Source: Streptomyces phaeolivaceus (GTDB lineage Bacteria; Actinomycetota; Actinomycetes; Streptomycetales; Streptomycetaceae). From it: a stretch of DNA of 64,000 nucleotides. Within the stretch, counting starts at the first letter, position 1; each line of letters starts with the position of its first letter. Both the position numbers and the translations under genes were made by a program. Of this stretch, positions 16,978-25,200 are shown piece after piece. Under the pieces are notes generated by a model, which saw only the letters and a list, made by a program, of their open reading frames with translations, was not told the origin of the DNA and did no database searches. The stretch spans positions 310,001-374,000 of the forward strand of contig NZ_CP045096.1 in assembly GCF_009184865.1 (NCBI RefSeq), read 5' to 3'.

Positions 16978-17670
16978 TCAGGCGCCTCCCCCGGCGGCGA
17001 ACGGCCCCTCCAGCGCGGCCCATTGGAGCAGCATGATGGTCTTGGCGTCGGCGATCTCCCCGCCGCGGATCATCTCCAGGGCCCGGCGGAAGGGCAGTTC
17101 GACGAGTTCGATGTCCTCGCCCTCCTCGTCGAGGCCGCCGCCCTCGTGGGTGCGGGTCGACGGGCCGTAGGGGGCGGCGTAGAAGCTGACGCGTTCGGTG
17201 ACCGAGCCGGGGCTCATATAGATGTCGAAGACGTGCTGGATCTCGCCGATGGTGTGGCCGGTCTCCTCGACGACCTCGCGCCGCACGGCGACCTCGGGGT
17301 GCTCGTCCTCCTCGTCGAGCAGGCCGCCCGGCGTCTCGATCAGCATCCCGTCCGGGTGGCCGTTGACGTACACCGGGTAGCGGAACTGCCGGGTGAGCAG
17401 CACGGTTTCGCGGTCGGTGTCGTAGAGGAGGACGGTGGCGCCGTTGCCCCGGTCGTGCGTCTCGCGTTCCTGGGTGCTCCAGGTGCCGTCGGCGTGCTGG
17501 AAGTCGAAGGTGGTGGTGCGCTCCACGTACCAGTTGCTGGACAGCAGTTGGACGTCCCGTACCTTCACGCGCGGGTTGCCGGTGAGTTCCCGGCCGGTGC
17601 GGTCGAGTCCGGTACGGCCCCGGCGGTCCGGGAGGTCGACACCGACGGTGCCGACGGTCTTGTTGGTCAT
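16978..17670 (-). CDS. Nudix hydrolase (NudK/ADP-sugar pyrophosphatase-like)
   Basis: A 230-residue Nudix enzyme hydrolysing a nucleoside diphosphate linked to a sugar or other group. The Nudix box GGLLDEEDEHPEVAVRREVV-EETG satisfies G-x5-E-x7-REU-x-EE-x-G-U. The N-terminal domain (VQLLSSNWYVERTTTFDF) resembles GDP-mannose/ADP-ribose pyrophosphatases of the NudK type, which act as dimers. Single gene; 103 bases separate it from the divergent AIM24 gene. Confidence 0.88.
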   Translation of the reverse strand: MTNKTVGTVGVDLPDRRGRTGLDRTGRELTGNPRVKVRDVQLLSSNWYVERTTTFDFQHADGTWSTQERETHDRGNGATVLLYDTDRETVLLTRQFRYPVYVNGHPDGMLIETPGGLLDEEDEHPEVAVRREVVEETGHTIGEIQHVFDIYMSPGSVTERVSFYAAPYGPSTRTHEGGGLDEEGEDIELVELPFRRALEMIRGGEIADAKTIMLLQWAALEGPFAAGGGA

Positions 17671-17773
17671 GTGTCCGCTTCTACCATTCCGATCATGGCG
17701 TTGTCAGGCGCCTCAAATGGCGCACCGCGCGCGTCGCTTGGCGGAAGCGGGCACTCCGGGACAGCATGCCCGT

Positions 17774-18451
17774 ATGAAGAGCGATCTTTTCTCCAACGAG
17801 AACATGGTCCAGCCGGCGTACGCGCCGGGGATGAGCGTCCAGAACGCCAAGTCGATCAAGTACGCGGTCAACGGCGAGATGCTCGCCCGGCAGGGCGCGA
17901 TGATCGCCTTCCGGGGGAACCTCCAGTTCGAACGCAAGGGCCAGGGCGTGGGCGGCATGCTCAAGCGCGCGGTCACCGGGGAGGGGCTGCCGCTGATGGC
18001 GGTGCGCGGCCAGGGCGAGGCCTGGTTCGCGCACGAGGCGCAGAACTGCTTCATCGTCGACATCGAGCCGGGTGATGTGTTCACCGTCAACGGCCGCAAC
18101 GTGCTCTGTTTCGACGCCTCGCTGGCGTACGAGATCAAGACCGTGAAGGGCGCCGGGATGACCGGCGGCGGCCTGTTCAACAGTGTGTTCACCGGGCAGG
18201 GCAGGCTCGGTCTCGTCTGTGACGGCACTCCGCTGGTCATCCCGGTCTCGCCGCAGCTGCCGGTGTTCGTGGACACGGACGCGGTCGTCGGCTGGACGGC
18301 CCACCTCAGCACCTCGCTGCACCGCTCCCAGTCCTTCGGCTCGATGATCCGGGGCGGCTCCGGCGAGGCCGTGCAGCTGAAGCTGGAGGGCGAGGGCTTC
18401 GTGGTGGTCCGGCCGAGCGAGGTGACCCCGCAGAAGGCCCAGCAGCACTGA
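17774..18451 (+). CDS. AIM24-family protein
   Basis: A 225-residue all-beta protein of the AIM24/TIGR00266 family (motifs GEMLARQGAMIAFRGNLQF, VNGRNVLCFDASLAYEI and FVDTDAVVGW). Bacterial members are conserved but of unknown biochemistry; the mitochondrial namesake affects inner-membrane architecture. ATG at 17774 follows a short AG-rich leader. Confidence 0.9.
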   Translation: MKSDLFSNENMVQPAYAPGMSVQNAKSIKYAVNGEMLARQGAMIAFRGNLQFERKGQGVGGMLKRAVTGEGLPLMAVRGQGEAWFAHEAQNCFIVDIEPGDVFTVNGRNVLCFDASLAYEIKTVKGAGMTGGGLFNSVFTGQGRLGLVCDGTPLVIPVSPQLPVFVDTDAVVGWTAHLSTSLHRSQSFGSMIRGGSGEAVQLKLEGEGFVVVRPSEVTPQKAQQH

Positions 18452-18546
18452 GCCGCCGGGCGACGAGGGGGCCCGGTGGGCGACCGCCGGTGAGCGACTC
18501 CACCCACTAACGAACAGATTTTCGAATCGCGGAGTACGCTGCGGGT

Positions 18547-19173
18547 ATGGCCACGCACCTCCAGGGCTCCCTCTTCGACCAGTCCGACGACCTCCGCCTC
18601 GGCCCCCTCGACGGCCTGCGTCGGCGTGAGCTGGGCGCCGGGGCCTGGGTCGACGTCCTGCCCGGGTGGCTCGGCGGGGCCGACACGCTGTTCACCCGGC
18701 TCGCCGAAGAGGTGCCCTGGAAGGCGGAGCGCCGGCAGATGTACGAGCGGACGGTGTCCGTACCGCGTCTGCTCGCCTTCTACGGCGCCGAGGACGCCCT
18801 GCCGGATCCCGTCCTGGACGAGGCCCGGCAGGCGCTCTCCGCGCACTACGGCGCCGAGCTGGGCGAGCCGTTCGCCACGGCGGGGCTCTGCCACTACCGC
18901 GACGGCCGGGACAGCGTGGCCTGGCACGGCGACCGGATCGGGCGGGGCGCCCGGGAGGACACGATGGTGGCGATCCTGTCCGTGGGCGACCCCCGCGATC
19001 TGGCCCTGCGCCCGCACGGCGGCGGGCGGACACTGCGGTTCCCTCAGGGGCACGGCGACCTGATCGTGATGGGCGGCTCCTGCCAGCGCACCTGGGACCA
19101 CGCGGTTCCCAAGTCGGCGCGGGCGGTGGGGCCGCGCATCAGCATCCAGTTCCGGCCACGGGGCGTGCGGTAG
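18547..19173 (+). CDS. alkB: AlkB-type 2-oxoglutarate/Fe(II) dioxygenase
   Basis: A 208-residue DNA/RNA repair demethylase. Iron ligands are His127 and Asp129 (WHGDRIG) and His185 (WDHAVPK); Arg197 and Arg203 in RISIQFRPR fit the 2-oxoglutarate site. It oxidatively removes 1-methyladenine and 3-methylcytosine lesions. It stands alone, not beside ada, and ends 16 bases before the convergent monooxygenase. Confidence 0.9.
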   Translation: MATHLQGSLFDQSDDLRLGPLDGLRRRELGAGAWVDVLPGWLGGADTLFTRLAEEVPWKAERRQMYERTVSVPRLLAFYGAEDALPDPVLDEARQALSAHYGAELGEPFATAGLCHYRDGRDSVAWHGDRIGRGAREDTMVAILSVGDPRDLALRPHGGGRTLRFPQGHGDLIVMGGSCQRTWDHAVPKSARAVGPRISIQFRPRGVR

Positions 19174-19189
19174 CGGCGCCCGGGGTCCG

Positions 19190-20413
19190 CTACTTCCGGC
19201 CGGCGAGGGCGCGCGACTGGGACGAGCGGGCCAGCTTCGGGCCCAGCCAGCGCTTGAGGCGGCGCAGCGCCTCCAGACGGCCGACCGCGCGGTCGAGGCG
19301 GTAGTAGACCTGCGGCGGCACATAGGGCAGCAGCGGGGAGTGGCGCTGGCCGAGGAGCGCGAACATCTGCTCGGGCGGCAGGTCGATGTACCGGTGGATG
19401 TTCTCGTACCACTGGGCGCTGTGGCGGGCCGCGCTCTGCAGCCGCAGCAGCTCGGACTTGCGCCGGCGCTCGTACGCGGCGAGCGCGGTCTCCGTGTCCG
19501 GATGGGCGCCGAGGGCCTCGGCCAGGCAGATCGCGTCCTCCAGGGCGAGGGTGGTGCCCGCGCCGATGGAGTAGTGCGTGGTGTGGGCGGCGTCGCCGAG
19601 CAGGACCAGATTGCCGTGCCGCCAGGAGCGGTTGGTCAGGGTGCGGAAGGTGAGCCACTGGGCGGTGTCGTCGTCCTGGGCACGACCCAGGAGCGGGTGG
19701 CCGTCCAGGATGTCGGCGAACAGCTTCTCCAGCAGGGCCAGGCCGTCCGCCTCGCCCATGCGGTCCAGGCCCAGGCCGCTCAGCGTCCTCGGGGAGCACT
19801 CGACGACGCAGGTGCTCTGCTCGTCGCTGAACGGGTAGGCGTAGGCCCAGATCCAGCCGTGGTCGGTCTCCTGGAAGGAGAAGGTGAAGGCGTCGTAGAC
19901 CTTGGTGGTGCCCAGCCAGCCGTAGACGTTGCGGCCGAGGGTGATGTCGCTGCCGAAGCGGTCGGCGTGCCGCTCGCGCACCGCGCTGTGGACGCCGTCG
20001 CCCGCGACGACGAGATCGGCCTCGGGCAGGTCGTCGGCGGTGATCTCGTCCTCGTACTCCACGCGGACCCCGAGGGCCCGCGCCCGCTCGGCGAGCAGCT
20101 CCAGCATGCGACGCCGGCCGATGCCGAAACCGTCGTCGCCGGGCTGGACGGTCGTACGGTCGCGGACGTACGCCACGCCGCTGTTCCAGTTGACGGAGTT
20201 CTCGCTGATGGCGAGGGCCGTCTCGGGGTCCTTCTCGCGGAGCTTGTCCAGCAGTTCGGACCAGTAGGTGACACCCCAGCCGTAGGTCGATCCGGCCGGG
20301 TTCCGTTCATGGACGGTGATGTCGTGGGACGGGTCCTGCCGCTTCATCAGGATCGAGAAGTACAGGCTCGCCGGTCCGCCACCGACGCACGCGATCTTCA
20401 CGCGAACTCCCAT
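19190..20413 (-). CDS. FAD-dependent monooxygenase resembling the hydroxylase half of salicylyl-CoA 5-hydroxylase
   Basis: A 407-residue flavoprotein hydroxylase. The ADP-binding motif VGGGPASLYFSILMKRQDPS starts near residue 9; VVAGDGVHS and GDAAHTTHYSIGAGTTLALE are the second and third FAD motifs. The N-terminal half closely follows salicylyl-CoA 5-hydroxylase and 2-aminobenzoyl-CoA monooxygenase, which are often fused to a reductase domain; here only the monooxygenase part is present. No CoA ligase is nearby, so the substrate may differ. Confidence 0.82.
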   Translation of the reverse strand: MGVRVKIACVGGGPASLYFSILMKRQDPSHDITVHERNPAGSTYGWGVTYWSELLDKLREKDPETALAISENSVNWNSGVAYVRDRTTVQPGDDGFGIGRRRMLELLAERARALGVRVEYEDEITADDLPEADLVVAGDGVHSAVRERHADRFGSDITLGRNVYGWLGTTKVYDAFTFSFQETDHGWIWAYAYPFSDEQSTCVVECSPRTLSGLGLDRMGEADGLALLEKLFADILDGHPLLGRAQDDDTAQWLTFRTLTNRSWRHGNLVLLGDAAHTTHYSIGAGTTLALEDAICLAEALGAHPDTETALAAYERRRKSELLRLQSAARHSAQWYENIHRYIDLPPEQMFALLGQRHSPLLPYVPPQVYYRLDRAVGRLEALRRLKRWLGPKLARSSQSRALAGRK

Positions 20414-20739
20414 TTCGCTGCGCAAAGCGATCAATTGACCACGAAGAGTAGCAGTGCGCGCGCACTCCGGATTCACGTCACTTTGCCCGCGTGATCCCGG
20501 CCACGCGATCCGCGCCGACACCGCAAGATCATCGGCGCCACCGCCGCCACCGGGCGGAATATCTCCCTCCACCCTCGCCCCGGAGGCCGTGGCAGCAAGA
20601 TCATCCTTATTCAACCTTGCACGACATTTACTTAATTGTCCGGATCGGAGCCAACCGACTCCCTGGGATTTCCCCCGCTCCTCCATGGATCGATAGGCAT
20701 GACGGGTCATCAACCCACCCTTTCCCAGGAGGCCTTCGC
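20414..20739. other. Intergenic region between the monooxygenase and mel genes
   Basis: This 326-base region has a noticeably AT-richer patch (about 20600-20660) likely to contain the mel promoter, and ends with a strong AGGAGG site eight bases before melC1. The leftward monooxygenase start lies inside a small inverted repeat TCGCT-N6-AGCGA near 20415. No coding frame or known operator was recognised. Confidence 0.4.
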
Positions 20740-21150
20740 ATGCCCGACCTCACCCGCCGCCACGCGCTCGGCGCCGCGGCAGCCCTCGCCGTGACCGTCG
20801 GCACCCCGCTCACCGCCGCGGTCGCGGACGACCACGCAGACCACGCAGACCACGCAGACCACGCAGACCACGACGGCGACGCCGGTCATGGCGGCCGACA
20901 GGCCCCCCGGGCCTTCGACGAGGTCTACCGGGGCCGTCGGATACAGGGGCACGCGACCGAGGGCGGCGGTCACCATCACGGCGCCGGGTACGCCGTGTTC
21001 GTCGACGGCGCCGAACTGCATGTGATGCGGAACGCCGACGGCAGCTGGATCAGCGTCGTCAGCCACTACGCCCCGGTGTCGACCCCGCGCGCCGCCGCCC
21101 GCGCCGCGGTCGACGAACTCCAGGGCGCCCGTCTCGTCCCCTTCGGCTGA
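20740..21150 (+). CDS. melC1: Tyrosinase cofactor MelC1 (copper chaperone)
   Basis: A 136-residue secreted helper that loads copper into tyrosinase MelC2 and takes it through the Tat pathway. The Tat signal is [15 protein letters not shown] (residues 5-19). The MelC1 core ([18 protein letters not shown] then [20 protein letters not shown]) is intact. Unusually the mature N terminus carries four perfect His-Ala-Asp repeats (about residues 31-45), encoded by a 9-bp tandem repeat, giving a strongly metal-binding segment. AGGAGG precedes the ATG. Confidence 0.95.
   Translation: MPDLTRRHALGAAAALAVTVGTPLTAAVADDHADHADHADHADHDGDAGHGGRQAPRAFDEVYRGRRIQGHATEGGGHHHGAGYAVFVDGAELHVMRNADGSWISVVSHYAPVSTPRAAARAAVDELQGARLVPFG
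20830..20871 (+). repeat. 9-bp tandem repeat inside melC1
   Basis: Four exact copies of GACCACGCA plus a partial fifth encode Asp-His-Ala repeats just after the MelC1 signal peptide. Being a multiple of three, copy-number change by slippage would lengthen or shorten the metal-binding tract in frame. Confidence 0.85.
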
Positions 21151-21212
21151 TCCCCACCCGCACCACCCGCACCACCGGATCCACCCGAACGACCGCGAGG
21201 AGCCGCAGCACC

Positions 21213-22037
21213 ATGACCGTACGCAAGAACCAGGCCACCCTGACCGCCGACGAGAAACGGCGCTTCGTCGACGCGCTGATCGCGCTCAAGCGCTCGGGCC
21301 GCTACGACGAGTTCGTCACGACCCACAACGCGTTCATCCTCGGCGACACCGACAACGGTGAACGCACGGGCCACCGTTCGCCGTCCTTCCTGCCCTGGCA
21401 CCGCAGATTCCTGCTGGAGTTCGAACGGGCCCTGCAGTCCGTGGACCCGACCGTCGCGCTCCCCTACTGGGACTGGACGGCCGACCGCACGGCCCGCTCG
21501 TCACTGTGGGCGCCGGACTTCCTCGGCGGCACCGGGCGCGGCCGCGACGGGCAGGTGATGGACGGCCCGTTCGCCGCGTCCACCGGTGACTGGCCGATCA
21601 ACGTACGCATCGACGGCCGCACCTATCTGCGGCGCTCCCTCGGGGGCGCGGTACGGCAGTTGCCGACCCGGGCCGAGGTGGACTCGGTGCTCGCGATGTC
21701 CACGTACGACATGGCGCCCTGGAACAGTGCCTCGGACGGTTTCCGCAATCATCTGGAGGGCTGGCGGGGTGTGAACCTGCACAACAGGGTGCATGTCTGG
21801 GTGGGCGGTCAGATGGGCACCGGGGTCTCCCCCAACGACCCGGTCTTCTGGCTGCACCACGCGTTCGTCGACCGGCTGTGGGCCGACTGGCGGCGCCTGC
21901 ACCCGGGCTCGGCGTATCTGCCGGGCGCCGGGACACCGAACGTGGTCGACCTCGACGAGACGATGAAGCCGTGGAACGACTCGACCCCGGCGGCGCTGCT
22001 GGACCACACCGCGCACTACACGTTCGACGCGGCCTGA
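21213..22037 (+). CDS. melC2: Tyrosinase MelC2
   Basis: A 274-residue type-3 dicopper monophenol oxygenase that makes melanin from tyrosine. All six copper ligands are at the canonical Streptomyces positions: His38, His54 and His63 (CuA) and His190, His194 and His216 (CuB). No signal peptide; it is secreted piggy-back with MelC1 encoded 62 bases upstream in the same operon. Length matches other Streptomyces tyrosinases. Confidence 0.97.
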   Translation: MTVRKNQATLTADEKRRFVDALIALKRSGRYDEFVTTHNAFILGDTDNGERTGHRSPSFLPWHRRFLLEFERALQSVDPTVALPYWDWTADRTARSSLWAPDFLGGTGRGRDGQVMDGPFAASTGDWPINVRIDGRTYLRRSLGGAVRQLPTRAEVDSVLAMSTYDMAPWNSASDGFRNHLEGWRGVNLHNRVHVWVGGQMGTGVSPNDPVFWLHHAFVDRLWADWRRLHPGSAYLPGAGTPNVVDLDETMKPWNDSTPAALLDHTAHYTFDAA

Positions 22038-22044
22038 CCCGCGC

Positions 22045-22776
22045 TCACGCCGTTCCGGCGGTCGCCGTGCGGCACTCCGGGTGCCCCCAGCCCTGGTCGT
22101 TCTTGGCGATCTGCTCGCCCGCGGCGTAGGGACGGCCGCACAGGCAGCGGCCGGGAAACTTCGCCTTGATGGTGCGGGACGAGGCCGAGGACGACGAGGA
22201 CGAGCCGTTCCGGGTGCCGGACCTGCCGGGCTTCCCGGACTTCGCGGACTTCTTCGCCGCGCTCCAACGGGACGGGACCGTGTCGGGGGCGGCCGGGGGT
22301 TCCGGGGAGCCCAGTTCGGTGCCGGCGGGTTCCTGGACGACGGCCGCCTGGCTGGCCGCGCGGTCGGCGAAGTCGTTGAGCGGGTCGCCGTCGACCTGGT
22401 GGGCGGGGACGTAGCGGAACTCCACGGCGCGGTCGGCGAGCAACTCGTCGATACGGACCACGAGTTCCTGGTTGGCGACCGGCTTGCCGGCGGCCGTGCG
22501 CCAGCCGTTGCGCTTCCAGCCGGGCAGCCAGGTGGTGACCGCCTTCATCGCGTACTGGGAGTCCATCCGGATCTCGATCGGGACGGCCGGGTCTGTGGCC
22601 GCCAACAGCCGCTCCAGCGCCGTGAGTTCGGCGATGTTGTTGGTGGCTCTGCCCAGCGGGCCGGCCTCCCAGCGCGAGGGGATCTCGTCGTTCTCGGCGA
22701 CCACCCAGGCCCAGCCCGCTGGTCCCGGGTTTCCCTTGGACGCTCCGTCACAGGCGGCCACAACACGTTCCGGCAT
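22045..22776 (-). CDS. Ribonuclease HI with C-terminal Cys-rich extension
   Basis: A 243-residue protein. Residues 1-130 form RNase HI: active-site acids in CDGASKGNPGPAG (Asp10), NNIAELTALE, RMDSQYAMK and NDFADRAA. A Ser/Lys-rich linker follows, then a C-terminal segment RCLCGRPYAAGE with a later GWGHPEC that could bind zinc. It removes RNA from RNA-DNA hybrids. ATG 22776 is used; ATG 22788 adds four residues and is equally possible. Confidence 0.85.
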   Translation of the reverse strand: MPERVVAACDGASKGNPGPAGWAWVVAENDEIPSRWEAGPLGRATNNIAELTALERLLAATDPAVPIEIRMDSQYAMKAVTTWLPGWKRNGWRTAAGKPVANQELVVRIDELLADRAVEFRYVPAHQVDGDPLNDFADRAASQAAVVQEPAGTELGSPEPPAAPDTVPSRWSAAKKSAKSGKPGRSGTRNGSSSSSSASSRTIKAKFPGRCLCGRPYAAGEQIAKNDQGWGHPECRTATAGTA

Positions 22777-22833
22777 GCGCTCGATCATGCCATGCGCGGG
22801 GGTGTGGGACCGTCCACGGGTCACACACCCCGC

Positions 22834-23643
22834 TCAGTCCACGTCCGTCATCGGCGGCATCTCGCCCTGGGCGTTGGTGACGTCGATGACGGAGAACGAG
22901 GCGCCCTGCGGGTCGCTGAGCGCGGCGAAGCGGCCGAAGGGGGTGTCCATCGGGCCGTAGCGCAGGATGCCGCCGAGCTTGGTGGCCTTGGCGACCGCGT
23001 CGTCGCAGTCGGCGACGGTGAAGTACACGTTGATGAACGAGGGCACCTCGGGCGGGAAGTCCTCCGCCGTCATCCGCATCCGGCCGAGGAGCGGGTCCGC
23101 CCCCAGGTGGAAGACCCGGAAGTCCATGTGCGGGCTGTCGGGATCCTCCATCCGCTTGGCCCGGAACGGGAAGACGGCCGGGAAGAACGTGTCCGACTTC
23201 TCGGGCTCGCGGGTGAAGACCTCGGCCCAGATGTACGCACCGGGCACGCCCATGGCCTCGAAGCCCTCGTGAACTCCGGCCTGCCAGACGCCGAAGACGA
23301 CACCGTCCGGGGAGCGGGCGAGCAGCATGGAGCCGAACTCGCCGACCCGCATCGGCTCCATCAGCACCTCGCCGCCGTTGTCGCGGACCTTGGCGGCGGT
23401 GGCGTTCACATCGGGCGAGGCGAAGTACAGGCACCAGGCGGACTGTCCCTCCTGGCCGGGCATCGGCGGGACGACCGCGGCCACCGCCTTGCCGTCCACG
23501 TACGCCTGGGTGTAGTTGCCGTACTCGGTGGACGACTCGCCGAACGTCCAGCCCAGTACGTCGCCGTAGAAACTCTTCGCCGCCTCGACATCGCTGAACA
23601 TCGCGTCGGCCCAACAGGGCGTTCCCTCGGGATGTGCGGCCAT
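22834..23643 (-). CDS. VOC-family protein with two glyoxalase modules
   Basis: A 269-residue protein made of two vicinal-oxygen-chelate repeats (about 10-125 and 138-255; GTPCWADAMFSDVEAAKSFY and GAYIWAEVFTREPEKSDTFF). Such double-module proteins in Streptomyces are hydroxylase-like or antibiotic-binding; the substrate is unknown. ATG 23643 fits a GAGGAG ribosome site ten bases away; an upstream GTG overlaps that site and is unlikely. Confidence 0.85.
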   Translation of the reverse strand: MAAHPEGTPCWADAMFSDVEAAKSFYGDVLGWTFGESSTEYGNYTQAYVDGKAVAAVVPPMPGQEGQSAWCLYFASPDVNATAAKVRDNGGEVLMEPMRVGEFGSMLLARSPDGVVFGVWQAGVHEGFEAMGVPGAYIWAEVFTREPEKSDTFFPAVFPFRAKRMEDPDSPHMDFRVFHLGADPLLGRMRMTAEDFPPEVPSFINVYFTVADCDDAVAKATKLGGILRYGPMDTPFGRFAALSDPQGASFSVIDVTNAQGEMPPMTDVD

Positions 23644-23867
23644 GACTGCCACTCTCCTCGGTTCGACTGGTGGTTCCCCCGGACAGGTGGCCTCCCCGGT
23701 CTCACGCTAGCCAGGACCGCTCCCGGACGCGCGCCGAACGGGACGGACCGCGTGAAACCGGCAGGGGATCCAGAGGACGGGGGCACGTTCGGGACCACGG
23801 CTGTGCGTCGTCTGATAATTTCAGCGACGCTCGCACTCCCGTTCGCCTCGACTCGTGAGGTGCCACC

Positions 23868-24290
23868 ATGTCCGGCCGGCCGTTCAGACGTACGGCGCCG
23901 CCGTGCGCCCGGGGCCGGTCGGCGCGTCTGATGCTCGTGGTCTCGCTGGTCCTCACCACGTTCGTGTTGTTCTGCGCGGGTGCGCCGCCCGGTGAGGCTC
24001 CGGCGCCGCGCCCGCACTCGGTGTCGGCGGATCTCCCGGCGGAGCGGCCGGACAGCGCGCGGGCGGGCGCGGTGGAGCGCGACCCCTGTGAGCACAGCCC
24101 CGGCGGGCACGACTGTCATGCCGCCGACCCGGCGGCGGTGCTGGGCCAGGCGCCGCTGCCCGGCGCCGATCACACCGCCGCGTCCTGGCAGCCCGCGTCG
24201 GCACCGGCACCGGTCGCGTCCTTCGGCTCCGGGGAGCCGGGGCGGGCCCGTCCTCCCGATCTCCACGAACTGCAGTTGCTCCGCGTCTAG
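23868..24290 (+). CDS. Hypothetical secreted or membrane-anchored protein
   Basis: A 140-residue protein with a basic N terminus, one hydrophobic segment (about 20-38, RLMLVVSLVLTTFVLFCAGA) and a Pro/Ala-rich exterior part containing a Cys/His cluster (CEHSPGGHDCH, about residues 74-84) that might bind metal. No family recognised. It lies 93 bases upstream of the DUF3105 gene, in the same direction, and may be cotranscribed. Confidence 0.6.
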   Translation: MSGRPFRRTAPPCARGRSARLMLVVSLVLTTFVLFCAGAPPGEAPAPRPHSVSADLPAERPDSARAGAVERDPCEHSPGGHDCHAADPAAVLGQAPLPGADHTAASWQPASAPAPVASFGSGEPGRARPPDLHELQLLRV

Positions 24291-24383
24291 GCCGGACCCG
24301 GCCCGTACGACGCGCACATACGACTCGCATCGCAGGACCGCCGTGCCCGCGCGGGCACGGCAGGGAGCAGAAGGACGATCCCC

Positions 24384-25061
24384 ATGGCTTCATCCAAGTC
24401 GAAGGCCAAGAACGGCGGACCGACGGGCAAGAACTCCAGCCCCAAGGCCAGGGAGGCGGCGCGGCGTGCCCGCGTCGAGGAGATACGCAAGGCCGAGCAG
24501 TCCCGGGAGCGGCGCATGCGGCTGCTCACGCTCGGCGTCACCGGTGTGATCCTCGCCGGGCTGGTGGGCGGCGGCTGGTTCCTGATCGACTCCGCCCAGG
24601 AGAAGGAGGAGGCGAAGGCCGCGCCGGTCGACGGGGTGAAGAGCTGGTCGAAGCTCTCCCAGAACCATGTCGCCGAGCCCGTCGAGTACAAGATGAGCCC
24701 GCCCGTCGGCGGCGACCACAACCAGGTGTGGGTCAACTGCGACAAGCAGGTGTACACCAAGGTCGTGCCGAACGAGAACGCGGTGCACGCGCTGGAGCAC
24801 GGCGCCGTCTGGATCACGTACAGCGACAAGGCGGCCAAGGCGGATGTCGAGTCGCTCACCGATCTCGTGAACAAGACGACGTACACCTTCATGAGCCCCT
24901 ACGAGGACCAGTCCTCGCCCATCGTGCTGAGTGCCTGGGAGCACCAGTTGAAGGTGGACAAGGCGTCCGACCCGCGGGTGCAGAAGTTCCTCGACAAGTA
25001 CGTGCAGGGCGAGCAGACGCCGGAGCCGGGTGCCGCGTGCTCCGGCGGGATGACCCCGTGA
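24384..25061 (+). CDS. DUF3105 membrane-anchored protein
   Basis: A 225-residue protein: a Lys/Arg-rich cytoplasmic N terminus with a charged helix, one membrane helix (about 45-70) and an extracellular DUF3105 domain with the conserved VGGDHNQVWVNC and NAVHALEHGAVWITY motifs, whose His residues suggest metal binding. Function unknown. In Streptomyces it commonly follows a small secreted protein gene with metal-ligand clusters, the arrangement seen here. A terminator hairpin follows at 25084. Confidence 0.88.
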   Translation: MASSKSKAKNGGPTGKNSSPKAREAARRARVEEIRKAEQSRERRMRLLTLGVTGVILAGLVGGGWFLIDSAQEKEEAKAAPVDGVKSWSKLSQNHVAEPVEYKMSPPVGGDHNQVWVNCDKQVYTKVVPNENAVHALEHGAVWITYSDKAAKADVESLTDLVNKTTYTFMSPYEDQSSPIVLSAWEHQLKVDKASDPRVQKFLDKYVQGEQTPEPGAACSGGMTP

Positions 25062-25083
25062 GCGGCGGCACCTCCTGAGCGGA

Positions 25084-25118
25084 GAGGGCGTCCGGTCGTT
25101 TCCGTTCCGGGCGCCCTC
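25084..25118 (+). terminator. Hairpin terminator after the DUF3105 gene
   Basis: A 12-bp stem (GAGGGCGTCCGG pairing with CCGGGCGCCCTC, one G-U pair) with an 11-base loop starts 23 bases after the stop codon. No U-run follows, which is usual for actinobacterial terminators. Confidence 0.65.
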
Positions 25119-25200
25119 GTGGCCGACACGGGTCTTCCGCCCCGCCCCGGGCTGTGCTTGCCTGGGGAGCCTTTTCGATGGCCGGGGCGGGAGTCGCCGT

